Part shown: positions 33,725 to 43,572 of the stretch, in pieces
Layout: the number at the start of each line of letters is the position of its first letter
Numbering within the stretch: position 1 is the stretch's first letter
From: Iris pallida
Taxonomy: Eukaryota; Streptophyta; Magnoliopsida; Asparagales; Iridaceae
Assembly (NCBI GenBank): GCA_029216955.1
Contig: JANAVB010031417.1
Span: 22,145,881 to 22,209,880, forward strand
Reading direction: 5' to 3'
Length of the DNA: 64,000 bases
Notes under the pieces: generated by a model
The model's input: the letters and a program-made list of their open reading frames with translations, nothing else
Database searches by the model: none
Told to the model about the DNA's origin: nothing
Translations under genes and position numbers: made by a program

Positions 33725-34540
33725 GTCCGTATCGGACACGTATCCTAGACTAGGAAACTGTGTTTGTTAAAATGCCACAAAGAACTGGTTTTTATTAAAA
33801 TGTGAAACAAAATATGTTTTTGGGTAGCCCTAGACACCTAGGTCACAACCCCACTTGACTGAACACGACACGGTGTCATTTTCGTGTCGAAAATCGACTT
33901 GGACACACTGCCAGGACACAGCACAGTGCACACTTTAATGCCCTGCTACCTCACCTCTCGTACTCACTGTACAGTGCACTAGGACACGAGATTTTTGACA
34001 CGGACACGGGGGCAATGTCTGCGAACATGCCCCTAAAATTTGGTGTCGCCTCGTGTCGTGTCGAGTGAGAAAACTCACTCGCACTGGACACGGGCTGTCA
34101 GTGCACACGCGCGCGAGGGCAACTTCGAGCGTGTCGTGTCGCGCAGACACGACACTTGGGTGCCTCGTAATAACACCATCGTGTAGCCCTTCATATGGCG
34201 TACACGTGGACACGAGCACGTGGTGCGTCGTGTCCTGTGACACGAGCACGAGGCACGTGACTCACTGCACGACGCTGTCTGAAACAGTGTGTAACAGTCG
34301 AGTTTCCTCGACTGATACGTGTCTCGTGTCGACTCTGTGAGACACGTGGACACCGTGCAGACACACTGACACATACCCCTAGACCTACCCTACCTACTGA
34401 CACGAGCACGAGACACAATATCACGTGTGTCGTGTCCTAGAGCTAAGTGCACGCGTGCACGACGCCGTGACACTGTGATTTACCTGTTTGGGTTCTTTTG
34501 TGTTTGGACACGTTGTGTCGTGTCGTGGTGCAGTATCAGG
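33725..34540. promoter_or_regulatory. GTGTC/GACAC-dense block of the LTR
   Basis: Dozens of GTGTC, GACAC, CGTGTC and ACACGA words in both orientations, with local palindromes such as GTGTCCGTATCGGACAC. The same block recurs at 40380-41200, 30370-31030 and 58490-59370 in the other LTRs. The function is unknown; it could be a regulatory array or simply expanded short repeats. Confidence 0.5.
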
Positions 34541-35275
34541 GACCCTAGACACTAGAGGACACCTAGGGGCTTAGTTACCAACCCTTTGATTTGGGTCTTA
34601 GCTCGATTTGTAGGAGAAATTAGGTTTACCTAGTTATCGAGTAACAGTGCACAGTTTTCAGTTTTGTGATTTTTCCCAGTTTTCAGAAATGAATTTCAAA
34701 CTTATTTTTGATCTGATATATACATGTATTTATATGTTTTTAGTATATAATTATGTAGTATATATGTATGTGTGAGTATGGGTGAATTTTGAGGGTATTT
34801 GGGTGAGTGAATAGGTAGTTGTGATGTATATATACATATATGTATATATGTTCCTGTGTATGTGTGTGTGTTTTGGACTGGAATTTGGTTCCAGGAACCT
34901 GGAATTCCCCCCTGCTGTTCAGCAGTATCATTTCTCTCTCTCTATCTAATTCTTCTCTCACCCTTCGTCTCTCTCCCTTTGTCTCTCTCTATATATATAT
35001 AGTATATATATGAGTTTATATATATATATAGGTATATATATATATATTTGTATTAGATATATAGTGCCATTATATATTTATGTGGGGGTTTTGGTATTAT
35101 ATATAGTGTATTCCTATATTGACATATAGGTATCAGATAGAAGGGTATATCTATATATAGGTATATATATATCTATATATATATGACCTTATAAATATAG
35201 TTTATATGGAAACCTATAGGTTATCTAGCCTATGGCCTAGGTTGCTAGCCTATGGCATTAGAGGCTAACCCAACT

Positions 35276-35640
35276 AACCCTAATGACCCAAAACCCAACT
35301 TGTTGACCCTTGTTGACTAAGGGTTGACCAAAGTCAACCATAGGTCAAAGTTGACCTAATTGACCTAGATTTGACTAGGACTAACCTAAAATGACTAGTT
35401 TAACTAGTCTGACCTAATTACCTTATTGACTGGTCTTTGTTTGACCAATACCTTAGTTGGTCTAAGTTTGACCTAGACTTGACCCAGATTGATCATGTTG
35501 ACTAGTATTTGACTTGTTTGACCTTGTTTGACTCTATTTGACTTAGTTTGATTTCCTGTGACTTAGTATGACTTCTTGTGACCTAGTTTGACTATTAGAG
35601 TTGACCAAGAGTTGACTTTTGACCAGATTGACCTAAAATC
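35276..35640 (+). promoter_or_regulatory. TTGAC (W-box core) array in the 5' LTR
   Basis: About 20 TTGAC followed by C or T on the plus strand, and two more on the minus, within 365 bases. TTGAC(C/T) is the W-box bound by WRKY factors. The array is repeated in the 3' LTR and, more diverged, in the solo and reverse LTRs. Confidence 0.55.
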
Positions 35641-36363
35641 ATGTAGTATGCATTGTACACTTTATTTTTACCATTGTGGATACATTGTGACTTGTATTGC
35701 TCTGATTAGGAGCCATACACCTCTCCTTAGACAGTATATCTTCTTCAGACATTCAGTTATCAGGCGAGTACATTCTCTGACCGTTTTATATTTGCCAGGA
35801 TTTATATTCTTGCTCTAGATTACTTTACTTGATGCTGACACGATTGTTATCACAGATTGGTACTATATGGATCTTTTTATGAGATGTTATCCCCCTCGGG
35901 AGCATCAGATACAGCATATTTGTGCTTTTCACGAATCATCATGTATCTCTATGCTTTCATAGATTCACGAATCGCTTGTAACTCATGTACTCTCATGATT
36001 CACAGAGCCTCTCATGAATCTCCTATTTATGGGCTTATCATGAATCTTAACATAATCTGAACGGATCCTTGTGTATTGATTGGGGATAGGGGAGTGGAAA
36101 TAGTCATGTGGATATTACCCCAGTAGCTGTAGTCATGAATCACTCCTAGCTGTAGTCATGAATCTCCTATGCTATTTCACATGTCTATATTTTACTCTGA
36201 CTCACTAGACACTGCTAGTTCTCTATATACAGTAGATATTTTATTACAGTTATCTCTTTTGCTACATGTATCTTCCTTCAGCAGTTCCTGTATTTTACTC
36301 TATTGTATGCTTTATATCTCCTATTATACTATGCACTGCGTGAGATGTATTGTGCTCGTTCCC

Positions 36364-36510
36364 GTCCTGATTGGACCTGTTAAAAATATTACAGAGGAAG
36401 AGGAGGAGGCCCTGGTGTCTACCTATTATGGAGCAGGACTAGATGACACTTATGTTGTGGACCCTCAGCAGAATCCACCTGCAGCTGAGGATGTTGTTCC
36501 AGTAGTCTAG
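36364..36510 (+). CDS. Acidic short frame in the 5' LTR (tentative)
   Basis: 49 codons from VLIGPVKNITEEEEEALVST to EDVVPVV and TAG; the open frame extends upstream to ATG 36169 through a hydrophobic, less conserved part (113 codons in all). It is indel-free relative to the diverged solo-LTR copy at 28231-28377. No recognised domain. Confidence 0.35.
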   Translation, partial: VLIGPVKNITEEEEEALVSTYYGAGLDDTYVVDPQQNPPAAEDVVPVV

Positions 36511-36908
36511 ACCAGTTAGTCTAGGCAGTCTTTCTATATTATCATTTTGTCTCACATCTGAGTTGTATTTGGAGATGTTGAGTTATGTATAGACTCTTAG
36601 ACTTATTGTATTATGAGTTGACATTCTGATGTTATGTTATCCTAGACACTTGGGTTTATTTCATCTATTGTACTGTTCTTTTTGAGTTACCATCTGTCTA
36701 TTATCTATCTATCTTCCATTTCTCTACCTAGATGTGATTGAGTTGTTTCTGTTTGTCACCTCCACTCGGAGAGTATAAACTGTACAGGTACTTTATATTG
36801 TTAGATGATTAACCTAGGACAGCGTTCTACCGCCGACACTGCGGCGTAGGCTGGACGTACCCACTTCTCGTGCCCTTACTCTAGGGTGCGGTCGTGACAC
36901 GTTTTTAG

Positions 36909-36926
36909 TGGTGGCCCATGCAGGTC
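36909..36926 (+). other. Candidate primer binding site of the nested element
   Basis: TGGTGGCCCATGCAGGTC begins about nine bases after the LTR and is kept in the reverse element (62555-62574 region). It starts TGG, as a PBS must, but I cannot match it to a tRNA I know, and the distance from the LTR is larger than usual. Confidence 0.3.
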
Positions 36927-37146
36927 GAGTTTATGTAGTGGTATTCGAACTAGAGTATCACTACAGCCTGTGATAGGATTTAAGGAATAGGCTTAGAGAG
37001 AGTGGTTACTCAATCACAAATTAGGAAAATTTCTATGGATTTGAATCTACTGACTTTTGTTCAAATCTATATAATCTATTTCATATTGTCCTTTGATACT
37101 ATCATCCTTGTATCGTTATTGACTTCCTTATTGATCTGTCTTCAGG

Positions 37147-38649
37147 ATGATGGAGACACGATCGCAGCGTCTCGGTCCAGGTGATACCACTGAGAGGTCT
37201 GCCACCTCTCGTCCAGCTCACCAGGACCCGGAGACTGCAGCTCCCCTTACTCCAGCTCATGTGGGAGCTTCTGCCACATTTGGGGGTGCACCTCTACTTA
37301 TTCGGGGGACCATTCCAGCTACCCCAGAAATGCCTCCCCCGCAGTTTTGTCAGCCACAGTTTCAGCAGCACCAGCAGCACCAGCCGCAGTTCCAGCCGCC
37401 GATGCCATCTGGTTTAGTGGATGCTGCACAGATGTTTTCATACTTCCAGTATTTCCTAGAGTCGCAGTAGGCTCAGCAGCAGCGTTATACGACGGAGTTT
37501 ACCAGGGGCATAGATGAGGTTCATCAGCTGGCTAGAGCGACGATAGAGAGGTTGGCTGTCCAGCCGCAGGGAGGATTGGGACAGCCGTGACAGCAGAGGA
37601 TTCCGGGCATACAGGACTTCAAGAAGATGAACCCCAGGGACTTCTTGGGGACAGAGGGGATTCTTTATGCTGATGACTGGATAGAGCACATTGAGGAGAT
37701 CTTTCGACTGGCGGAGATACCAGTCGGACTCCAGATAGAGGCAGCAGCCAGCCAGATGCGGGATCTTGCCCGCACCTGGTATCAGACGGACCCGAGAGTA
37801 GGCACTCCAGGGCAGACATAGAGAGCTTTCAAGGAGCTCTTCAAGGGAAAGTTTTTCCCGGATCAGGCAGTCGGTGCTTTGGAGACCCAGTTCGAGAACC
37901 TGGTTCAGGGGAACCAGACCGTAGAGGAGTACGCCGGTGAGTTTTGCCGGTTGAGCAGATTCGTGGAGGGCCTTAGCGAGGCAGCGAAGGCGAGGAGTTT
38001 CAGGAAAGGCTTGGTCAAGGAAGTCAAGTCCTTGACCAAGAGTGAGAGGAGTGCCACCTTTGAGGATATTCTAGCAGGAGCGATGGCGGCTGAGGATGAT
38101 CTTGAGCTGAAGCTCAAGAGGGGCCGTGATACACAGGAAGCAGGCAGCAGTGGAGGTCAGGCCAAGAGGCCTCACTATCAGCAGCAGCAGAGGCAGCCAC
38201 AGCAGTATCAGCAGCCGAGGCAGCAGCAGCAGGCCCCGAGACAGCAGACTACCAGTTGTCCCTACTGTAAGAAATCGGGACATGGATGGGGAGAGTGCAG
38301 GAAGAGGTTGGGCTCGTGCCTACTATGTGGGGCAACAGACCACCAGCTGAGGGAGTGTTCCCAGTTCACAGGCAGAGTAGCACAGGGAGCAGCACCAGGA
38401 GCAGGAGCCAAGGCTCCGGTAGGACAGCAGCAGAGAGGACCGTTACAGCCACAGCAGCAGAGATTTTTGCAGTTTCAGCAGCAGGCTGGAAGGGGTCAGC
38501 AGGGGCGTGCTTACGCCATGACAGTAGAGGATGCTCAGGCAGTTGGTGATGTGCTTGCAGGTTCTGTTATTCTAAATTTCATTCCTACCTTGCTTCATTA
38601 TATCTATCTTAAAATCCAATTCCATCTGCTCCTACCTGTTCTTTATTAG
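37147..38649 (+). pseudogene. Gag of the nested gypsy element, three stops
   Basis: One frame runs from ATG 37147 (or 37150) through the retrotransposon gag domain (DFLGTEGILYADDWIEHIEE, then FFPDQAVGALETQFENLVQG) to two zinc knuckles, CPYCKKSGHGWGEC (from 38257) and CLLCGATDHQLREC (from 38317), both C-X2-C-X4-H-X4-C. Flanks are glutamine-rich. Stops interrupt it at 37468 (TAG), 37588 (TGA) and 37819 (TAG). After DAQAVGDVLAGS, where the protease of related elements begins, the sequence changes to an unrelated AT-rich frame, so pol is deleted from there. Gag coats the RNA in the particle; this copy cannot make it. Confidence 0.8.
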
Positions 38650-39433
38650 TGATCAGTTTTGACCTGTTAGTTCTTTTGATTTTGTCGATTGTTGTTGTTT
38701 CTTCATCTCTTACTTAGGAGTAGGAGTAGGAGTAGGAGTAGGAGTAGTTTAGTTGTTAATGTAATTCTTGACTAAACTCTTTTGTCAAGAATTTTTTTTT
38801 TCCTTAAATAAATTAGTATATATATGTTATGCCTTTTGATAGAGTAGCTCTTACCATAGAATGGTAACCCTTTTAGCCCTGTGATTTATTGTTTCCTTAT
38901 CTTCCTAGTCTATACCTATGACCAGGACTGTCCCATTTAACCTGCCCTTTACACTACTGTTGCATCACGATTTTTGGTTCTATTTAGGCCATAGACATTC
39001 CCACTTTAATTATGATCATCGTAGGCACCTTGCCGTGACCTTTAATTTAGGAGCACAAGACTAGTTGTTTTCTCAAAACTAATTTCACATACGTAACCTA
39101 GACATGACATACTACACCCATGACCTTAGTGTCCCACTCAGGCATACCATTGTATGCTTCATTTACTTAGTACGATTTTCCTGACCCGAGGATCCATCCT
39201 GATTTACCCCATGGAGTTATTTTTGGCTTCGATTTGAATTAAGAACACCTTATGACCTAAAACTGCCAGCCAATTTTTGGACATGACCCAGTATAGGTCT
39301 ATTACCCATATTTTGCTTGTTGACCTTGTATGTTGCCTAGGTAGTGGCTTCGTCCCTGATTTTTGGAGGTTGACCTAGGAGGAGTACGACCATCTAAATT
39401 TCGAGGACGAAATTATTTTAAGGTGGGTAGACT
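38650..39433 (+). other. 3' internal remnant of the nested element, with PPT
   Basis: No coding frame. GGAGTA is repeated six times at 38718-38745. The end ATCTAAATTTCGAGGACGAA, then ATTATTTTAAGGTGGGTAGA directly before the LTR, is the standard 3' end of this gypsy branch; AAGGTGGG is the polypurine tract. The same region is found inverted at 60351-61090. Confidence 0.7.
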
Positions 39434-42400
39434 TGTAACACCCTATTTTTTGAAATTGGAGATTTTTGAAAATTTATTATTTTTATTATTTATTAGTGGT
39501 ATTTTAGTCATGGTATGATTTTCTGGTGATTTTAGTTAAGATAAACCATTTTCTAAGTCATGACTTATGACTTTGTGACTTACTAGCAAAACCTTAGTGT
39601 AAACCCTAGTTTTCTCTAACCTAGATGTTGCCATGACCATGAGAGCTTAGCCATAGGCTTAGAACACCAAATTAGTGATTTTAGCCTAAAAGGGTATTTT
39701 GGTAATTTTCTAGAATTTATTTAGAATTATTTGGAATTATGTGTTTTTATTATTGTTTAAATTATTGTTAAGTGTCATGAGAGCCCCTAACCTAGTCTAC
39801 CCTAATCCATAGGTTAGCCACTAACCTAGAATGATAAGGGGAAAGATATTTACATTGGGTAAAGGAGGATAAATATCTAGATATTACATTTTAGATATTT
39901 TGCTTGAATCACTCAAAAGATCAAGCCTTTAGCACCTAAAGTCTTTGCCTTCTCCATGAAGCAAGCCCAAGGACACCCCTCCTAGTCTTGGCCGGCCATA
40001 GGGCACCCCCCTAGCCCTACACCATCCTATATTAACCCAATGTATCATTCATGAAGAATTTTACATGAATTTTAACATAGAAAAATCCCATTTCTTCAAA
40101 CCTTGATAACTTCCTCAAAATTGAACCAAATTCACTCTAGTCATTTGCATTGGACTCCCCTACACTAGAGGGTACTAGTTAGGGCCTGCTATCAAGGAAT
40201 TTGGAAGCTTTTGGGCATCACCAAGTGGAAGAACACCCCCCTACTTGGGTGTTTTCTTGATTTTTCACCAATAGGTAAATGTCCATAAACCATGTTAATT
40301 TTGTGTTTTCTCTTCATATTTGCATGCATCTAGGTACTAGGGTACTGTAGGACAAATTTGGTGAAGGTTTGAGTTGGTTTGGTGTCCGTATCGGACACGT
40401 ATCCTAGACTAGGAAACTGTGTTTGTTAAAATGCCACAAAGAACTGGTTTTTATTAAAATGTGAAACAAAATATGTTTTTGGGTAGCCCTAGACACCTAG
40501 GTCACAACCCCACTTGACTGAACACGACACGGTGTCATTTTCGTATCGAAAATCGACTTGGACACACTGCCAGGACACAGCACAGTGCACACTTTAATGC
40601 CCTGCTACCTCACCTCTCGTACTCACTGTACAGTGCACTAGGACACGAGATTTTTGACACGGACACGGGGGCAATGTCTGCGAACATGCCCCCAAAATTT
40701 GGTGTCGCCTCGTGTCGTGTCGAGTGAGAAAACTCACTCGCACTGGACACGGGCTGTCAGTGCACACGCGCACGAGGGCAACTTCGAGCGTGTCGTATCG
40801 CGCAGACACGATACTTGGGTGCCTCGTAATGACACCATCGTGTAGCCCTTCATATGGCGTACACGTGGACACGAGCACGTGGTGCGTCGTGTCCTGTGAC
40901 ACGAGCACGAGGCACGTGACTCACTGCACGACGCTGTCTGAAACAGTGTGTAACAGTCGAGTTTCCTCGACTAATACATGTCTCGTGTCGACTCTGTGAG
41001 ACACGTGGACACCGTGCAGACACACTAACACATACCCCTAGACCTACCCTACCTACTGACACGAGCACGAGACACAATATCACGTGTGTCGTGTCCTAGA
41101 GCTAAGTGCACGCGTGCACGACGCTGTGACACTGTGATTTACCTGTTTGGGTTCTTTTGTGTTTGGACACGTTGTGTCGTGTCGTGGTGCAGTATCAGGG
41201 ACCCTAGACACTAGAGGACACCTAGGGGCTTAGTTACCAACCCTTTGATTTGGGTCTTAGCTCGATTTGTAGGAGAAATTAGGTTTACCTAGTTATCGAG
41301 TAACAGTGCACAGTTTTCAGTTTTGGGATTTTTCCCAGTTTTCAGAAATGAATTTCAAACTTATTTTTGATCTGATATATACATGTATTTATATGTTTTT
41401 AGTATATAATTATGTAGTATATATGTGTGTGTGAGTGTGGGTGAATTTTGAGGGTATTTGGGTGAGTGAATAGGTAGTTGTGATGTATATATACATATAT
41501 GTATATATGTTCCTGTGTGTGTGTGTGTTTTGGACTGGAATTTGGTTCCAGGAACCTGGAATTCCCCCCCTGCTGTTCAGCAGTATCATTTCTCTCTCTC
41601 TATCTAATTCTTCTCTCACCCTTTGTCTCTCTCCCTTTGTCTCTCTCTATATATATATAGTATATATATGAGTTTATATATATATATATAGGTATATATA
41701 TATTGATATATATATATATATATATTTGTATTAGATATATAGTGCCATTATATATATATGTGGGGGTTTTGGTATTATATATAGTGTATTCCTATATTGA
41801 CATATAGGTATCAGATAGAAGGGTATATCTATATATAGGTATATATATATCTATATATATGACCTTATAAATATAGTTTATATGGAAACCTATAGGTTAT
41901 CTAGCCTATGGCCTAGGTTGCTAGCCTATGGCATTAGAGGCTAACCCAACTAACCCTAATGACCCAAAACCCAACTTGTTGACCCTTGTTGACTAAGGGT
42001 TGACCAAAGTCAACCATAGGTCAAAGTTGACCTAATTAACCTAGATTTGACTAGGACTAACCTAAAATGACTAGTTTAACTAGTCTGACCTAATTACCTT
42101 ATTGACTGGTCTTTGTTTGACCAATACCTTAGTTGGTCTAAGTTTGACCTAGACTTGACCCAGATTGATCATGTTGACTAGTATTTGACTTGTTTGACCT
42201 TGTTTGACTCTATTTGACTTAGTTTGATTTCCTGTGACTTAGTATGACTTCTTGTGACCTAGTTTGACTATTAGAGTTGACCAAGAGTTGACTTTTGACC
42301 AGATTGACCTAGAATCATGTAGTATGCATTGTACACTTTATTTTTACCATTGTGGATACATTGTGACTTGTATTGCTCTGATTAGGAGCCATACACCTCT

Positions 42401-43567
42401 CCTCAGACAGTATATCTTCTTCAGACATTCAGTTATCAGGCGAGTACATTCTCTGACCGTTTCATATTTGCCAGGATTTATATTCTTGCTCTAGATTACT
42501 TTACTTGATGCTGACACGATTGTTATCACGGATTGGTACTATATGGATCTTTTCATGAGATGTTATCCCCCTCGGGAGCATCAGATACAGCATGTTTGTG
42601 TTTTTCACGAATCATCATGTATCTCTATGCTTTCATAGATTCACGAATCGCTTGTAACTCATGTACTCTCATGATTCACAGAGCCTCTCATGAATCTCCC
42701 ATTTATGGGCTTATCATGAATCTTAACATAACCTGAACGGATCCTTGTGTATTGATTGGGAATAGGGGAGTGGAAATAGTCATGTGGATATTACACCAGT
42801 AGCTGTAGTCATGAATCACTCATAGCTGTAGTCATGAATCTCCTATGCTATTTCACATGTCTATATTTTACTCTGACTCACTAGACACTGCTAGTTCTCT
42901 ATATACAGTAGATATTTCATTACAGTTATCTCTTTTGCTACATGTATCTTCCTTCAGCAGTTCCTGTATTTTACTCTATTGCATGCTTTATATCTCCTAT
43001 CATACTATGTACTGCGTGAGATGTATTGTGCTCGTTCCCGTCCTGATTGGACCTGTTGAAAATATTACAGAGGATGAGGAGGAGGCCCTGGTGTCTACCT
43101 ATTATGGAGCAGGACTAGATGACACTTATGTTGTGGACCCTCATCAGGATCCACCTGCAGCTGAGGATGTTGTTCCAGTAGTCTAGACCAGTTAGTCTAG
43201 GCAGTCTTTCTATATTATCATTTTATCTCACATCTGAGTTGTATTTGGAGATGTTGAGTTATGTATAGACTCTTAGACTTATTGTATTATGAGTTGACAT
43301 TCTGATGTTATGTTATCCTAGACACTTGGGTTTTCTATTGTACTGTTCTCTTTGAGTTACCATCTGTCTATCTATCTATCTTCCATTTCTCTACCTAGAT
43401 GTGATTGAGTTGTTTCTGTTTGTCACCTCCACTCGGAGAGTATAAACTGTACAGGTACTTTATATTGTTAGATGATTAACCTAGGACAGCGTTCTACCGC
43501 CGACACTGCGGCGTAGGCTGGACGTACCCACTTCTCGTGCCCTTACTCTAGGGTGCGGGTCGTGACA
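39434..43567 (+). repeat. 3' LTR of the nested element (4134 bp)
   Basis: Nearly identical to 32774-36899. Visible differences are a few substitutions (for example CTTTTGCATTGG versus CATTTGCATTGG), a TA-repeat length difference near 41700, and about ten bases missing near 43333. It contains its own GTGTC block (40380-41200) and TTGAC array (41950-42310). Confidence 0.9.
43040..43186 (+). CDS. Acidic short frame in the 3' LTR (tentative)
   Basis: The partner of 36364-36510, with four substitutions that change residues (for example Lys to Glu in GPVENIT). It ends at the same TAG; the upstream extension to ATG 42845 is also open. Confidence 0.35.
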   Translation, partial: VLIGPVENITEDEEEALVSTYYGAGLDDTYVVDPHQDPPAAEDVVPVV

Positions 43568-43572
43568 ATCCT

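Larger units (their letters stand above)
32774..36899 (+). repeat. 5' LTR of the nested element (4126 bp)
   Basis: TGTAACACCCTG at the start and GGTCGTGACA at the end. Blocks in order: AT-rich part with ACCTAG-type repeats; GTGTC/GACAC block (33725-34540); microsatellite-like TATATA block (34690-35190); TTGAC block (35270-35640); short acidic frame; and a conserved terminal AGCGTTCTACCGCCGACACT. One G is missing in the terminal GTGCGGTCGTGACA compared with the 3' LTR. Confidence 0.9.
32774..43567 (+). mobile_element. Nested gypsy element with giant LTRs, gag only
   Basis: 10794 bp, TGTAACACCC to GGGTCGTGACA, with the 5-bp target duplication ATCCT at 32769-32773 and 43568-43572. The two 4.1-kb LTRs are almost identical by eye, so insertion was recent. 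The internal region is only 2.5 kb: a decayed gag and the typical gypsy 3' end (AAATTTCGAGGACGAAAT, then AAGGTGGGTAGAC). No protease, RT, RNase H or integrase is present. The LTR start and the 3' end suggest the Tekay/Del branch. It must depend on enzymes from another element. Confidence 0.9.

Noticed and set aside
33935..34424. Overlapping frames rich in Thr, Arg, Val and Ser in the GTGTC block, repeated at 40594-41083
   Set aside because: The GTGTC/GACAC word is open in several frames on both strands; overlapping frames on both strands indicate low complexity, not a gene.
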